A stretch of 64,000 nucleotides of DNA from Brevibacterium sanguinis (GCF_003315415.1 NZ_QNSB01000008.1:62001-126000), one strand, 5' to 3'. Numbered from the stretch's first letter, positions 50,110 through 59,157 are shown. Translations and numbers: made by a program. Notes: generated by a model from the letters alone, not told the origin.

Positions 50110-51714
50110 ATGTCGCACATGAAGATCAATGCACCGATGCCGCCCGGGTTCGAGGCGGTGCTGACACCGGCAGCGCTCGACTTCCTGGCCGCGCTGCACG
50201 ACCGCTTCCGGATCCCCCGGACCGATCTGCTCGAGGCTCGCAGGATCCGCGCGGCGACGATCAGCCATGGGACGTTCCCGACGTTCAAGCCCGAGACCCA
50301 GGAGATCCGTGACGACCCCTCATGGACGGTCGCCGGGTCTCGCGGCGCCCCCGGCCTCGAGGACCGCCGGGTCGAGGTGACCGGTCCGGTGACGGAGCGG
50401 GAGTCCGTCGCGGCCCTCAACTCGCAGGCCAAGGTGTGGCTGGCCGATCTCGAGGATGCGACGAGTCCGACGTGGATCAACGTCATCACCGGCCAGCTCA
50501 ACCTCATGAAGGCGGTGCGGGGGAAGCTGCCGGGAGTGCACAACAGGACCCCGCCGACGATCGGTCTGCGGCCGCGGGGCTGGCATCTGCCGGAGAAGCA
50601 CCTGCGCTTCGTCGACGACAACGACGCGGACTTCTCCGCCTCGGGAACCCTCGTCGACTTCGGTCTCTACGTCTTCCACAACGCCCGCGAGCTCATCGAG
50701 GACGGCTCCGGCCCATACTTCTACCTGCCGAAGCTCGAATCGGCGCGCGAGGCCCGGCTGTGGAACGAGGTCTTCGTCTTCGCGCAGGAGCGGCTGGGCA
50801 TTCCCGTCGGCACCATCAGGGCGACCGTCCACATCGAGACGATCACCGCGGCGTTCCAGATGGAGGAGATCCTCTACGAGCTGCGGGAGCACTGCGCCGG
50901 GCTCAATGCCGCGCGCTGGGACTACTTCTTCTCGATCATCAAGAACTTCAAGAAGTACCCCGAGTTCGTCCTGCCCGACCGCGACAAACTGACGATGACC
51001 GTTCCGATGATGAAGGCGTTCACCGACCTGCTCGTGGCCACCTGCCACCGCCGCGGTGCGCATGCGATCGGCGGGATGAGCAACCTCATGAGCGGACATC
51101 CGGACAAGGAGTTCGTGGCCGCCGAGTTCGAACGGATGCGCGAGGACAAGCGGCGCGAGGTGTCCGAGGGATTCGACGGAACCTGGGTCGCCGATCCCGC
51201 CCTGGTCCCGGCCGCCCTCGAGGTCTTCGACGAGGCGCTCGGCGACAAGCCGCACCAGCTCGACGTGCTCCGTGACGACGTCGAGGTCACGGCGGCCGAC
51301 CTCCTCGACGTCCACGGGCTCGACCCGGAGGTCACCGAGGAGGGCGTGAGGCTCAACATCCGCGTCGCCATCGGCTATATGAACGCATGGCTGGGCGGCA
51401 TCGGCCACGTCGCGCTCGAGAACCTCCTCGAGGACGCCTCGACGGCGGAGATCAGCCGGTCCCAGATCTGGCAGTGGACCCGGCACGCGGTGACGCTCGA
51501 CAACGGGAAGCAGCTCACCCGTCGCCTCGTCGAGAGGTACATGGGGGAGGAGCTCGCCCTCATCGAACGCCACCCCGCCGATCACTACACCGAGGCGGTG
51601 GAGATCTTCCGCGCGTGCGTCCTCGACGACGCCTTCCCGGACTTCATCACGATGCCGGCCTACACCGAGCATCTCGTCGACCGCGTCTCGAAGGGATCGA
51701 TCTTCGCGGCCTGA
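50110..51714 (+). CDS. aceB: Malate synthase A, second (tandem) copy
   Basis: A 534-residue malate synthase A, clearly homologous to the preceding copy along its full length (for example shared ATVHIETIT, RREV/RREA..GFDGTWVADP, and ASTAEISRSQIWQW versus VSTAEICRSQIWQW). All catalytic residues are conserved. Sequence divergence is too high for a recent duplication. ATG 50110 follows GAGGAGAGACGAC. Different promoters or kinetic roles may explain retention. Confidence 0.95.
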   Translation: MSHMKINAPMPPGFEAVLTPAALDFLAALHDRFRIPRTDLLEARRIRAATISHGTFPTFKPETQEIRDDPSWTVAGSRGAPGLEDRRVEVTGPVTERESVAALNSQAKVWLADLEDATSPTWINVITGQLNLMKAVRGKLPGVHNRTPPTIGLRPRGWHLPEKHLRFVDDNDADFSASGTLVDFGLYVFHNARELIEDGSGPYFYLPKLESAREARLWNEVFVFAQERLGIPVGTIRATVHIETITAAFQMEEILYELREHCAGLNAARWDYFFSIIKNFKKYPEFVLPDRDKLTMTVPMMKAFTDLLVATCHRRGAHAIGGMSNLMSGHPDKEFVAAEFERMREDKRREVSEGFDGTWVADPALVPAALEVFDEALGDKPHQLDVLRDDVEVTAADLLDVHGLDPEVTEEGVRLNIRVAIGYMNAWLGGIGHVALENLLEDASTAEISRSQIWQWTRHAVTLDNGKQLTRRLVERYMGEELALIERHPADHYTEAVEIFRACVLDDAFPDFITMPAYTEHLVDRVSKGSIFAA

Positions 51715-51796
51715 GGCGCCCGGCGATGGGGCGGCCCGGTGACCGGGCGTGTGAGGCTCAGCGAGCGGGCGGCCCGGGGTTCTCGCCCGTCGGCGG

Positions 51797-52417
51797 TCAG
51801 GCGGTCGACGCGTCGGCGCTGTCCGTCCAGTTCTCCGGCGGCCACGACTCGCCTGCGGCCCGGGCGTTGAGCTCGTAGGCGATCGCCCCGTCGATGCTCT
51901 CCCGGATGATGTCCGCATGCCCGGCGTGCCGGGCGAGCTCAGTGCTGATGTGATTGAGGATCCAGCGCACGGTCATCACGAAGTCCTTGGGATACCACGG
52001 CATGTCGGGCACGGGCACGGTGCTGTCGAGGTCGACCCGACCGCTGTCGACGAGCTCGCGGGCAGCGGTGACCTCCGCCGTCGCCGTGTCGAATGCGGAG
52101 AGCAGCTCGGCCAGGGTGAGATCGGGCAGCTCCGCGCCGTCGCACATCTCCTCGATGCCGATGGCCCGCCCGAACGAGACGTAGTCGTCGAGGGAGAAGA
52201 CCCGGTCCGGGTCCTTGACCTGCTGCAGCCACCCGTAGATCACCTGGGCGCTGTGGGCGATGAGACCGGCGATGGACAGGCGGCTGGTCGTCGGGGTGCT
52301 GCGGGCCTGTTCGTCGGAGAGGTCGAGGGCGGTGAGCCGCAGCTGACCGGCCTGCTGCTCGATGAAGGTGAAGAGGGCGTCGGACTCGGTGGTCACGCTC
52401 GGTGCGAAGAACGGCAT
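51797..52417 (-). CDS. DinB-family (DUF664-type) helical-bundle protein
   Basis: A 206-residue DinB/YfiT-like protein. The helical start ESDALFTFIEQQAGQLRLTALDLSDEQARSTPTTSRLSIAGLIAHSAQVIYGWL carries the H in the metal-binding LIAHSAQVI motif; later HISTELARHAGHADIIRE supplies two more His ligands. Such proteins are mycothiol- or bacillithiol-dependent transferases or dehalogenase-like detoxifiers. ATG 52417 follows AGGAG. It is divergent from a WYL regulator with a palindrome between. Confidence 0.85.
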   Translation of the reverse strand: MPFFAPSVTTESDALFTFIEQQAGQLRLTALDLSDEQARSTPTTSRLSIAGLIAHSAQVIYGWLQQVKDPDRVFSLDDYVSFGRAIGIEEMCDGAELPDLTLAELLSAFDTATAEVTAARELVDSGRVDLDSTVPVPDMPWYPKDFVMTVRWILNHISTELARHAGHADIIRESIDGAIAYELNARAAGESWPPENWTDSADASTA

Positions 52418-52481
52418 GGTCACTCCTGATGTGCGGGGATGGACGCTCCTGACCGGAGCTGACTCCATCATCGGCGGCGAT

Positions 52482-52500
52482 GCGGACATATACTGTCCGC
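52482..52500. promoter_or_regulatory. Palindrome between dinB-like and WYL genes
   Basis: GCGGACA-TATAC-TGTCCGC has perfect 7-bp arms. It lies 49 bases before the WYL start and 65 bases before the DinB-like start. Such sites are usual targets of the adjacent YafY/WYL regulator. Confidence 0.65.
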
Positions 52501-52548
52501 GTTCGCAGTTATTCTCGAGTGGTACGTGAGTGGGTGAGGGGGCAGGCG

Positions 52549-53508
52549 ATGACGGCGGAGTCGAGGCTGCTGTCCCTGCTCGGCCTCTTCGCCTCCGGGC
52601 GCCTGTACACGGCATCCGCTCTGGCCGCGCACTTCGGGGTCACCGTCCGGACCATCCGCCGAGACATCACCGTCCTCAGGGAGCTCGGCTACATCATCGC
52701 GTCGGTGCCCGGAGCGGCCGGCGGATACCGTGCGGAATCGCGGACGCTGCTGCCGCCGCTGCAGTTCGAGGCAGGGGAGGCCCTGTCGACGGCCATTGGT
52801 CTCGCGCTCCTGCGCGGGGCGGGGCTGAGCACGGCGGACGCGGCGTCGGCGGCGGCGAAGATCCGCGGGATGCTCCCGCCGCACATGCGCGAGACGGTCA
52901 CCGCGATCGGCACCGCCGTCTCCGTCCTTCCCGGTCACGAACCCGAGGTCGATCACGCGGCAGTCGTCGCCGTCGCCTCGGCGATCGCCTCCGCGGTTCT
53001 GCTGACCTTCACCTACGCGAAATCGCGGCGACGCGAGGACCCGGGCGAGGAAGCTCCGAGCGAGCGGAGGGTCGAGCCGGTGCAGCTGGTCGTCCTCGGC
53101 GCGCACTGGTACCTCTATGCCTGGGACCGGGACCGCGCGGACTGGCGGGTGTTCCGCCTCGACCGGATGCGCGACGTCCACGCCACGACGTTCGGCTGCC
53201 CTCCCCGGGACCATCCCGACGCCGAGGCGGCAGTGCGCGCCGCGGTCACCTCCGCCGCGTACCCGCACCGGGTCGTCCTGGAGGTCGACGCCCCTGTCGC
53301 CGAGGCGCAGTCCTGGTTCCCCACCCGGTCCGTGACGATCAGCGCCGTGCCGGAGGGGTGCCTCGTCGAGTTCGGCGTCGAGAACCTCGACTGGGCCGCC
53401 GCGGTCGCCGCGCACATCCCCGCGCCCTTCCGCGTCGTCGAGCCGCCGGAGATGGTCGCGGCACTGAGGCGGCTGCGCGATCGCGTCGACCGGGCAGTGG
53501 GCCGATGA
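52549..53508 (+). CDS. YafY/WYL-domain transcriptional regulator
   Basis: A 319-residue regulator. An HTH_11 domain (LYTASALAAHFGVTVRTIRRDITVLRELGY) is followed by the WYL ligand-binding domain and the C-terminal WCX segment (VEFGVENLDWAAAVAAHIPAPFRVVEPPEMVAALRRL). In the WYL core the expected W-Y-L reads HWYLYAWDRDRADWRVFRLDRM. The ATG at 52549 has AGGGGGCAGG upstream; a longer start at 52480 would translate through the palindrome. Confidence 0.88.
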   Translation: MTAESRLLSLLGLFASGRLYTASALAAHFGVTVRTIRRDITVLRELGYIIASVPGAAGGYRAESRTLLPPLQFEAGEALSTAIGLALLRGAGLSTADAASAAAKIRGMLPPHMRETVTAIGTAVSVLPGHEPEVDHAAVVAVASAIASAVLLTFTYAKSRRREDPGEEAPSERRVEPVQLVVLGAHWYLYAWDRDRADWRVFRLDRMRDVHATTFGCPPRDHPDAEAAVRAAVTSAAYPHRVVLEVDAPVAEAQSWFPTRSVTISAVPEGCLVEFGVENLDWAAAVAAHIPAPFRVVEPPEMVAALRRLRDRVDRAVGR

Positions 53509-53583
53509 CGGCGAGCAGCGCGGCGGGGATCCGGTTCGGTCGGCCCGACGGTCGCACCGATCCGGCAGTGGGCCGATGACGGC
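53493..53583. repeat. 20-bp direct repeats spanning the WYL stop codon
   Basis: GGCAGTGGGCCGATGACGGC occurs at 53493-53512, containing the WYL stop codon, and again at 53564-53583. The 51-base interval is unrelated. The 3' end of the gene appears duplicated into the intergenic space. Confidence 0.75.
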
Positions 53584-53642
53584 AGCCTGTCCACGTGGCG
53601 TTGCCGCCGAGCGGAGATCGCCGACGGCAATACAATGAGGAC

Positions 53643-54032
53643 ATGACGATTCTCATTGGCTACCTTCCCGCACCTGAAGGCGAGGCGGCCCTGCGCGCAG
53701 GTTTCGCAGAGGCCGAACTCCGGTCGACCCGGGCGGTCGTGGTCAACGCCCAACGCCGCGGAGCCAGTGGGACGCCGACGGAGATCGGTCAGGACGACAT
53801 CGAGCGCATCGTCGGACTCGGCCGGGAATCCGGAGTCGAGGTCGAGGTGCTGCAGCCCGACCACGAGGACGACCTGCCCGGTGCCCTCAACGAGCTGGCC
53901 GCCGAACACGATGCGCAGCTCATCGTCATCGGACTGAGGAAGCGCTCGGCGATCGGCAAGTTCATCCTCGGCTCCCAGGCGCAGAGGATCCTCCTCGAGG
54001 CCGAAGTGCCGGTGCTCACCGCGAAGGCCTGA
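53643..54032 (+). CDS. Universal stress protein, UspA type
   Basis: A 129-residue Usp domain protein. The C-terminal ATP-binding motif is intact: IVIGLRKRSAIGKFILGSQAQRILLEAEVPVLT matches G-2x-G-9x-GS. ATG 53643. Its 3' end overlaps the convergent hydroxyacid dehydrogenase by 17 bases. It probably has a role in stress survival. Confidence 0.85.
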   Translation: MTILIGYLPAPEGEAALRAGFAEAELRSTRAVVVNAQRRGASGTPTEIGQDDIERIVGLGRESGVEVEVLQPDHEDDLPGALNELAAEHDAQLIVIGLRKRSAIGKFILGSQAQRILLEAEVPVLTAKA

Positions 54033-57000
54033 GACCCGAGTCCCATCCCCACGCGAGGAGCTCCGCCAGGGACACCCCCTGGTGGTCGCTGAGATCCGCG
54101 ATCTGCGTCCGACATGAGTAGCCGTCGGCGAGGACGACCTCGAAGGGGTCTGCCTCGCGTGCCGTTCGCCGGTCGCGCAACGCCGTTGGCCGTTCCCGCA
54201 GCGCCGTTCGCCTCTCGCGCAACGCCGGCAGCAGCGCCACCTCGGCGACCGCGACCGAGGTCTCGAAGTGTCCCGCCTCGACGCCGAAGTTCCCGGCCAG
54301 GCCGCAGCAGCCTCCGAGGAAGCGTGCCCGGGCCCCGGTGCGCGCCAGCAGCTCACGGTCCGCGGCGAGGCCGAGCACCGCGGACTGATGGCAGTGCGGC
54401 TGGACGAGCGCGTCGATGCCGGTGAAGTCCGGCAGCTCGGCACCGATCCCCAGCAGGAACTGGGCCAGGGTCTGCACCCGCGCGGCCACCCGCGCCGAGG
54501 CCTCGTCACCGAGGAGCTTGAGCGAATCGTCCTTGAGAGTGGCCAGGCAGGACGGCTCGACCCCGACGATCGGGACGTCACCGGTGGCGTCGAGGGCCCC
54601 GATCGTCGCCGAGAGACTCCGCTTCGCCGCATCCAGCTGCCCCGTCGAGATGAGGGGCAGACCGCAGCATACCGACTGCTCGACGACCCTGACCCTGACC
54701 CCCGCTCGCCGCAGCACCGCGACGGCGGCGGCAAGGATCCGCGGGGCGAAGTGGTTCGACCAGGAATCGGCGAAGAGGACCACCTCGGCGACCTCGGGCA
54801 GCCGCCCGCCGGCCCCCGCCTCGGCGGAATCGGTCCCAGACCGCACCTTCACGGAACCGGCCAGTGCCCGCGCGCTGATTGCCGCGGGCTCACCTCCCGC
54901 TGCCCCGGCCCCCGCCTCGGCGGAGGACGTCCACCAACGCCGGAACGTCGTCGGGGCGAAGACGGGGATGGTGCGGCGGACGTCGATTCCGGCGAGCCTC
55001 TTCGCGAGCGTCGAGATCCCCGGCAGCCCCGACACCCGGTTGACGACCGGGGCGAGCGGTGTGATCGCCCGTGCCAGCTGCGGGAGGAATCCGAGCGCGT
55101 AGTGCTTCATCGGGCGCAGCTTCCCGCGGTGGGACTGGTAGAGGACCTCCGCCTTGTAGGTCGCCATGTCGGTCCCCGTCGGGCACTCGCTCCCGCACGC
55201 CTTGCACGACAGGCACAGGTCGAGGGCCTCGGCGACCTCCGGCGAGTCCCACCCGGTCTCGCTCAGCTCCCCGGACACCATCTCCTGGAGCACCCGGGCT
55301 CGCCCCCGGGTCGAGTGCTTCTCGTCGCGAGTCGCCTGGTAGGAGGGGCACATGATGCCACCCGAGGCCGCCGAGTCCGCGCGGCACTTGCCCACGCCCG
55401 TGCAGCGGTGCACGGCCGAGGCGAAACCGGCCGCCTCCTCGTCGTAGCGCATCCCCAACGGCCCCGGCAGCTCCCGCCGCAGGGGCAGCTGCGTCAACCG
55501 GAGGGATTCGTCGAGGGCGTCGGGATCGACGATGACCCCGGGATTGAGCAGGTACCGGGGGTCGAACAGCTCTTTGACCTGCTTGAACAGATCGAGCACT
55601 GCCGGCGGGTAGGCGAGCTGCAGCAGCTCCGAGCGGGCTCGCCCGTCGCCGTGCTCACCGGAGACCGACCCGCCGTAGCGGGCGACGAGCTTCGTCGCCG
55701 CGACCATGAAGCTCCGCAGCGCCTCGCGCCCGTGCGGCTCCTCGAGCGGGAAGTCGACGCGCATGTGCAGGCACCCGTCCCCGAAGTGCCCGTACGGGAT
55801 CCCCCACAGCCCGTGCTCGGTGAGGAGGTCCATGAGTTCCCGCAGATAGTCGCCGAGGTGCTCGACCGGCACCGCCGAGTCCTCCCATCCGGCATGCGCG
55901 TCCCGGCCATCCGGGGTCCGGGAGACGAGACCCGCGCCGTCGGCGCGGATCGCCCACACCTCGGCAGCCGCGCGGGCATCGAGGACCGCGGCGTCGAGAG
56001 AGCGGGACTCGGCGATGAGCCGGGCGGTCTGGGTCCGGAGCTCGGCCTCGTCGTCGCCGGTGAGCTCGACGACGAGCCACCCGGCGCCGGTGGGCAGCGG
56101 AGGGACCGCCCGGGCGCCCTTGGTCTCGATCACCCGGTCGAGCATCCGCGAATCAAGGCCCTCGCACGCGGCGACGGGGAAGTTCCGCAGGAGGGGAGCA
56201 TCGTGAGCCGCCGCGACCATGTCCGCATAGCCCAGCACCACCGCCGAGGTGTGCGCCGGGTCGCGGACGAGGTTCATCTTCGCGGCGAGGACGATCCCCC
56301 AGGTGCCCTCGGACCCGGCGAAGGCCCTCCGCAGGTCGAAACCGTGCTCCGGCAGCAGAGACTCGAGGCCGTAGCCGGAGACCTGCCGGGAGAAGGTCCC
56401 GAGGTGCGTGCGGATCGTGGCGAGGTTGTCGGCGACGAGCTGGTGGAGGCGGGGGAAGTGCTCTGCGGCGTTGGACTCGTCGATGTCGACGATCGTCCCG
56501 TCGACGAGCATGACCCGCAGGGCGAGGACGTTGTCGCCCGTGCGGCCGTAGCCCATCGCGCGGGGGCCGCAGGCGTTGTTGCCGATCATCCCACCGATGG
56601 TGCAGCGGGTGTGCGTCGAGGGGTCCGGCCCGAAGCGCAGACCGTGGAGCTTGGCGCGGGCCTGCAGAGTCGCGTGGACGCACCCCGCCTCGACCCAAGC
56701 CGAGCGCTCCTCGGCATCGAGGGAGAGGACGGTGTTCATGTGGCGGGAGAAGTCGAGGACGATGCCCGTGCCGATCGCATTGCCCGCGATCGACGTCCCG
56801 GCTCCGCGACTCGTGACGGGCAGCCCGAGGCGCCGGGCGACACGCAGGGCGCGGGCGACGTCCTCCTCGTCGAAGGGGAAGACGATGACCGCGGGAACCA
56901 GCCGGAACAGAGACGCGTCCGAGGAGTACGCCGCGCGATCGGCGCCGTCGATGCTCCAATGGCGGACCCCCTCTGCCTCGAGCGCGTGGCACAGTGCCTC

Positions 57001-57072
57001 TCCGCCCGGACCCGCCACCGGGCTGTCGCGCGGGTGCTCGGTCTGGGCATCGTGAGGTGCGGTGGTCTCCAT
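54016..57072 (-). CDS. YdiJ-like D-2-hydroxyacid dehydrogenase (FAD plus Fe-S)
   Basis: A 1018-residue protein, the same length as E. coli YdiJ (D-2-hydroxyglutarate dehydrogenase). The FAD_binding_4 domain (about 50-190) has SRGAGTSIAGNAIG and GMIGNNACGPRAMGYGRTGDNV. A FAD-oxidase C domain follows (PYGHFGDGCLHMRVDF; SGEHGDGRARSE). The Fe-S portion has CTGVGKC, C-P and CLSCKACGSECPTGTDM clusters and two CCG motifs (SVCCGLPLISTG, GGCCGLAGNFG). It converts D-2-hydroxyacids to 2-oxoacids. Near the C-terminus three copies of a 21-bp repeat encode LRERRTA-like units. Confidence 0.85.
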   Translation of the reverse strand: METTAPHDAQTEHPRDSPVAGPGGEALCHALEAEGVRHWSIDGADRAAYSSDASLFRLVPAVIVFPFDEEDVARALRVARRLGLPVTSRGAGTSIAGNAIGTGIVLDFSRHMNTVLSLDAEERSAWVEAGCVHATLQARAKLHGLRFGPDPSTHTRCTIGGMIGNNACGPRAMGYGRTGDNVLALRVMLVDGTIVDIDESNAAEHFPRLHQLVADNLATIRTHLGTFSRQVSGYGLESLLPEHGFDLRRAFAGSEGTWGIVLAAKMNLVRDPAHTSAVVLGYADMVAAAHDAPLLRNFPVAACEGLDSRMLDRVIETKGARAVPPLPTGAGWLVVELTGDDEAELRTQTARLIAESRSLDAAVLDARAAAEVWAIRADGAGLVSRTPDGRDAHAGWEDSAVPVEHLGDYLRELMDLLTEHGLWGIPYGHFGDGCLHMRVDFPLEEPHGREALRSFMVAATKLVARYGGSVSGEHGDGRARSELLQLAYPPAVLDLFKQVKELFDPRYLLNPGVIVDPDALDESLRLTQLPLRRELPGPLGMRYDEEAAGFASAVHRCTGVGKCRADSAASGGIMCPSYQATRDEKHSTRGRARVLQEMVSGELSETGWDSPEVAEALDLCLSCKACGSECPTGTDMATYKAEVLYQSHRGKLRPMKHYALGFLPQLARAITPLAPVVNRVSGLPGISTLAKRLAGIDVRRTIPVFAPTTFRRWWTSSAEAGAGAAGGEPAAISARALAGSVKVRSGTDSAEAGAGGRLPEVAEVVLFADSWSNHFAPRILAAAVAVLRRAGVRVRVVEQSVCCGLPLISTGQLDAAKRSLSATIGALDATGDVPIVGVEPSCLATLKDDSLKLLGDEASARVAARVQTLAQFLLGIGAELPDFTGIDALVQPHCHQSAVLGLAADRELLARTGARARFLGGCCGLAGNFGVEAGHFETSVAVAEVALLPALRERRTALRERPTALRDRRTAREADPFEVVLADGYSCRTQIADLSDHQGVSLAELLAWGWDSGLRPSR
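54161..54223 (-). repeat. Three in-frame 21-bp tandem repeats near the 3' end of the YdiJ-like gene
   Basis: Units 54161-54181, 54182-54202 and 54203-54223 share GCCGTTCGCC.. and CGCGCAAC. On the minus strand they encode RERRTAL, RERPTAL and RDRRTAR, a highly basic stretch absent from the family. They lie about 145 bases before the stop. Confidence 0.75.
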
Positions 57073-57308
57073 GTGAGGAATTCTGCCACCTGGAAGGGAG
57101 GAGCCCTGCAGCCTGACGGAAGGGAGTTCTGCCGCGGGGAGAAGGACCTGCGCGCCTGCCGTTATCGAACCGTGATCGACCTCGCGGTGAGTGATGTGTG
57201 ATTTCTGAAATACGGGAAAAACATTGTCTCGACTTAATATCTGTGGTATCCAGTTCGTACACACTTTGTTGTGGCTACCTGCCGCAAGTGCAAGCAAGGG
57301 AAGTAACC

Positions 57309-57599
57309 ATGTCGCGTCGCGCTCGAGAACTGACCGCAGACCAATCCGCACTGGTGAGCGCTGTTCGTCGAATTGCTCGTCAGAGAGCTCGGATCAATAC
57401 GAATTACGTGATGTCGATCCTTCGTGCCCGGGAGGAGGGTGCGACGTTCGGAGCCATCGCGGCGGCTGCGGGAACATCGTCCCAGGCAGTGCAGGAGATC
57501 GTCCGTCGTCACGGGCCCCTGCTGCGTGAATCGGAGTCCGCTGAGAGCGCCCCGGATCCCTCGCTCACCAAGGCTTCGGTCGCTCCTGCTGCCGAGTGA
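57309..57599 (+). CDS. Small helix-turn-helix protein, unknown
   Basis: A 96-residue protein. Residues about 40-70 (EGATFGAIAAAAGTSSQAVQEIVRRH) look like a MarR/sigma-4-type HTH, and the basic N-terminus and acidic tail frame it. ATG 57309 follows AAGGGAAGTAACC. The preceding 130 bases are A/T-rich and divergent from the YdiJ-like gene. A strong hairpin follows the stop. No family recognised beyond the HTH. Confidence 0.65.
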   Translation: MSRRARELTADQSALVSAVRRIARQRARINTNYVMSILRAREEGATFGAIAAAAGTSSQAVQEIVRRHGPLLRESESAESAPDPSLTKASVAPAAE

Positions 57600-57622
57600 C
57601 CGGGACGGAAACCTGCAACGAT

Positions 57623-57661
57623 CGACGGAGGGATGGCGAGAGAATCGCCATCCCTCCGTCG
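57623..57661 (+). terminator. Terminator hairpin after the small HTH gene
   Basis: CGACGGAGGGATGGCG (57623-57638) pairs perfectly with CGCCATCCCTCCGTCG (57646-57661) around AGAGAAT. A 16-bp perfect stem of this kind is the strongest in the window. Confidence 0.8.
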
Positions 57662-58030
57662 CGTCCGGGCGTTTATCGAATGGGTTTCCGAAGCATTCGA
57701 AAATTCCGACAAGGTAAATTGACAAGTTTTCTTTACGTAATAGAGGACGCGGCTCAGTAACGATTATTTCGCAGCCCTGCGAGGGTGACAAGGGGGTTTG
57801 CGGGCCGGCTGAACTGTATTAAGGACGAGAATCGCACGGTCACTCCTAGTATTGCAAAGTTGTTACATAGTGTGTCGACCGCGAGGTGTGAGCGGGTCGC
57901 GAAGGTGTGCCTTCGCCCGAGGGGAGCGTGCCCCCGCCCGGGGTGAGGAGGGGGGCGGCGGGTGGCGGTCAGGGGATTCCCATGAGCGCCGGGGAGGACT
58001 TCGCCGCCACCGCGCACCTACAGTTGAATC
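57662..58030. other. A/T-rich intergenic region, no gene recognised
   Basis: The first 120 bases are only about 47% G+C, against about 68% around them. They contain TTGACAAGTTTTCTTTACGTAATAG and other promoter-like sequence. Further on, CGAAGG-TGTG-CCTTCG (57900-57915) and a G/C-rich stretch could form an RNA leader for the gene at 58031. I find no reading frame of protein quality here. Candidate small RNA or long 5' leader. Confidence 0.5.
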
Positions 58031-59119
58031 ATGAGTTCTCACGTCCTGTCCTCGTCCGTCCTGCCCTCGACGGTGCTCGCGCACCCGCTGCTTCGGATCG
58101 CCGGTGACCTCTCCGCGATCGCCTGGCGGCAGATGGAGGAATGGGGTCAATCGCTGGGGGCGCGATTCGACGCTGGCGTCGTTGACACGAAGACGTCGGC
58201 CAACGACCTCGTCACCCAGGCGGACGCGCAGATCGAATCGCTCGTGCGCGGCTTTCTCGATCAGGTCCGCCCCGACGACCTCATGGTCGGAGAAGAGGGA
58301 GCGGCGGCGCTCGATCCGGTGGCGTTCTTCGACGAGGAATTCCTGCGCACGCTCGACTGCTACGACGCCTCGACGGGATCTCTGGTGCCCGTCCCGGTCG
58401 AGGATCGGGTGCCGGAAGTCGGGCTGGAGTGGCATGTCGACCCGATCGACGGCACGGTCAACTATGTGCGGGGAATCGAGCACTTCGCCTTCTCGGTCGG
58501 AGTCTGCCGCTCCAATCTGGCGGAGGGCGTGACCGACATCGCCGTCGATGGATCGGGCGGCGGGTCGACCGGGAGGGATGAGGCTCCCGTGACCGACCTT
58601 GACGCGGTGAGCAGGCCGGGTGCCGGGTCGGTGAGGAATGTCGGAGCCGGGCAGTGGCTGTTCGGGCTCGTCGCCTCGCCGGGACTCGATTCGACCTGGT
58701 TGGCGATCGCCGGTGCCGGCGCGTTCAAGGTCGACGGCCGCCTCGGCGCCCAGCGGAGCACCGAGGCAGTCGCCGCCCGGAGACTGCACGGCACCCCCGA
58801 GGGACTGTCGGGGCGGATCCTCGCCACCGGATTCGCGTACAAGGGCGACACTCGTGCCCCTCAGCTTGCCAAGCTCTTCGATCTGATGAGCGACTACGAC
58901 GACATCAGGCGCTGCGGATCGGCCGCGATCGACCTCTGCATGGTCGCCGAGGGGAAGATCAACTGCTATGCCGAACGGGGCCTGGGCATCTATGACTACG
59001 CCGCAGGCGCGCTCATCGCCGAGGAGTCCGGAGCGTACGTGCGCCGCGGCGGAACCGGTGGGGCCACGGCTGCCGCGGACTCCGCGGAGGAGTTGGAGCG
59101 GCTCATCGCGACGATCTGA
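58031..59119 (+). CDS. Inositol monophosphatase-family enzyme with inserts
   Basis: A 362-residue IMPase-superfamily protein. Metal and catalytic motifs are present: SANDLVTQADAQIE, GEEG, and HVDPIDGTVNYVRG (the DPIDGT motif). The last motif IYDYAAGALIAEESG replaces the usual WDxAAG with YDYAAG. The family normally has 260-290 residues; extra loops at about 105-130 and 180-205 (Gly/Ser-rich, GSGGGSTGRDEAP) account for the difference. It is possibly a histidinol-phosphatase or inositol-phosphatase. Confidence 0.82.
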   Translation: MSSHVLSSSVLPSTVLAHPLLRIAGDLSAIAWRQMEEWGQSLGARFDAGVVDTKTSANDLVTQADAQIESLVRGFLDQVRPDDLMVGEEGAAALDPVAFFDEEFLRTLDCYDASTGSLVPVPVEDRVPEVGLEWHVDPIDGTVNYVRGIEHFAFSVGVCRSNLAEGVTDIAVDGSGGGSTGRDEAPVTDLDAVSRPGAGSVRNVGAGQWLFGLVASPGLDSTWLAIAGAGAFKVDGRLGAQRSTEAVAARRLHGTPEGLSGRILATGFAYKGDTRAPQLAKLFDLMSDYDDIRRCGSAAIDLCMVAEGKINCYAERGLGIYDYAAGALIAEESGAYVRRGGTGGATAAADSAEELERLIATI

Positions 59120-59157
59120 GCCGGCGGCCCGGGGACGGACGCTCTGAACCGGCACCC

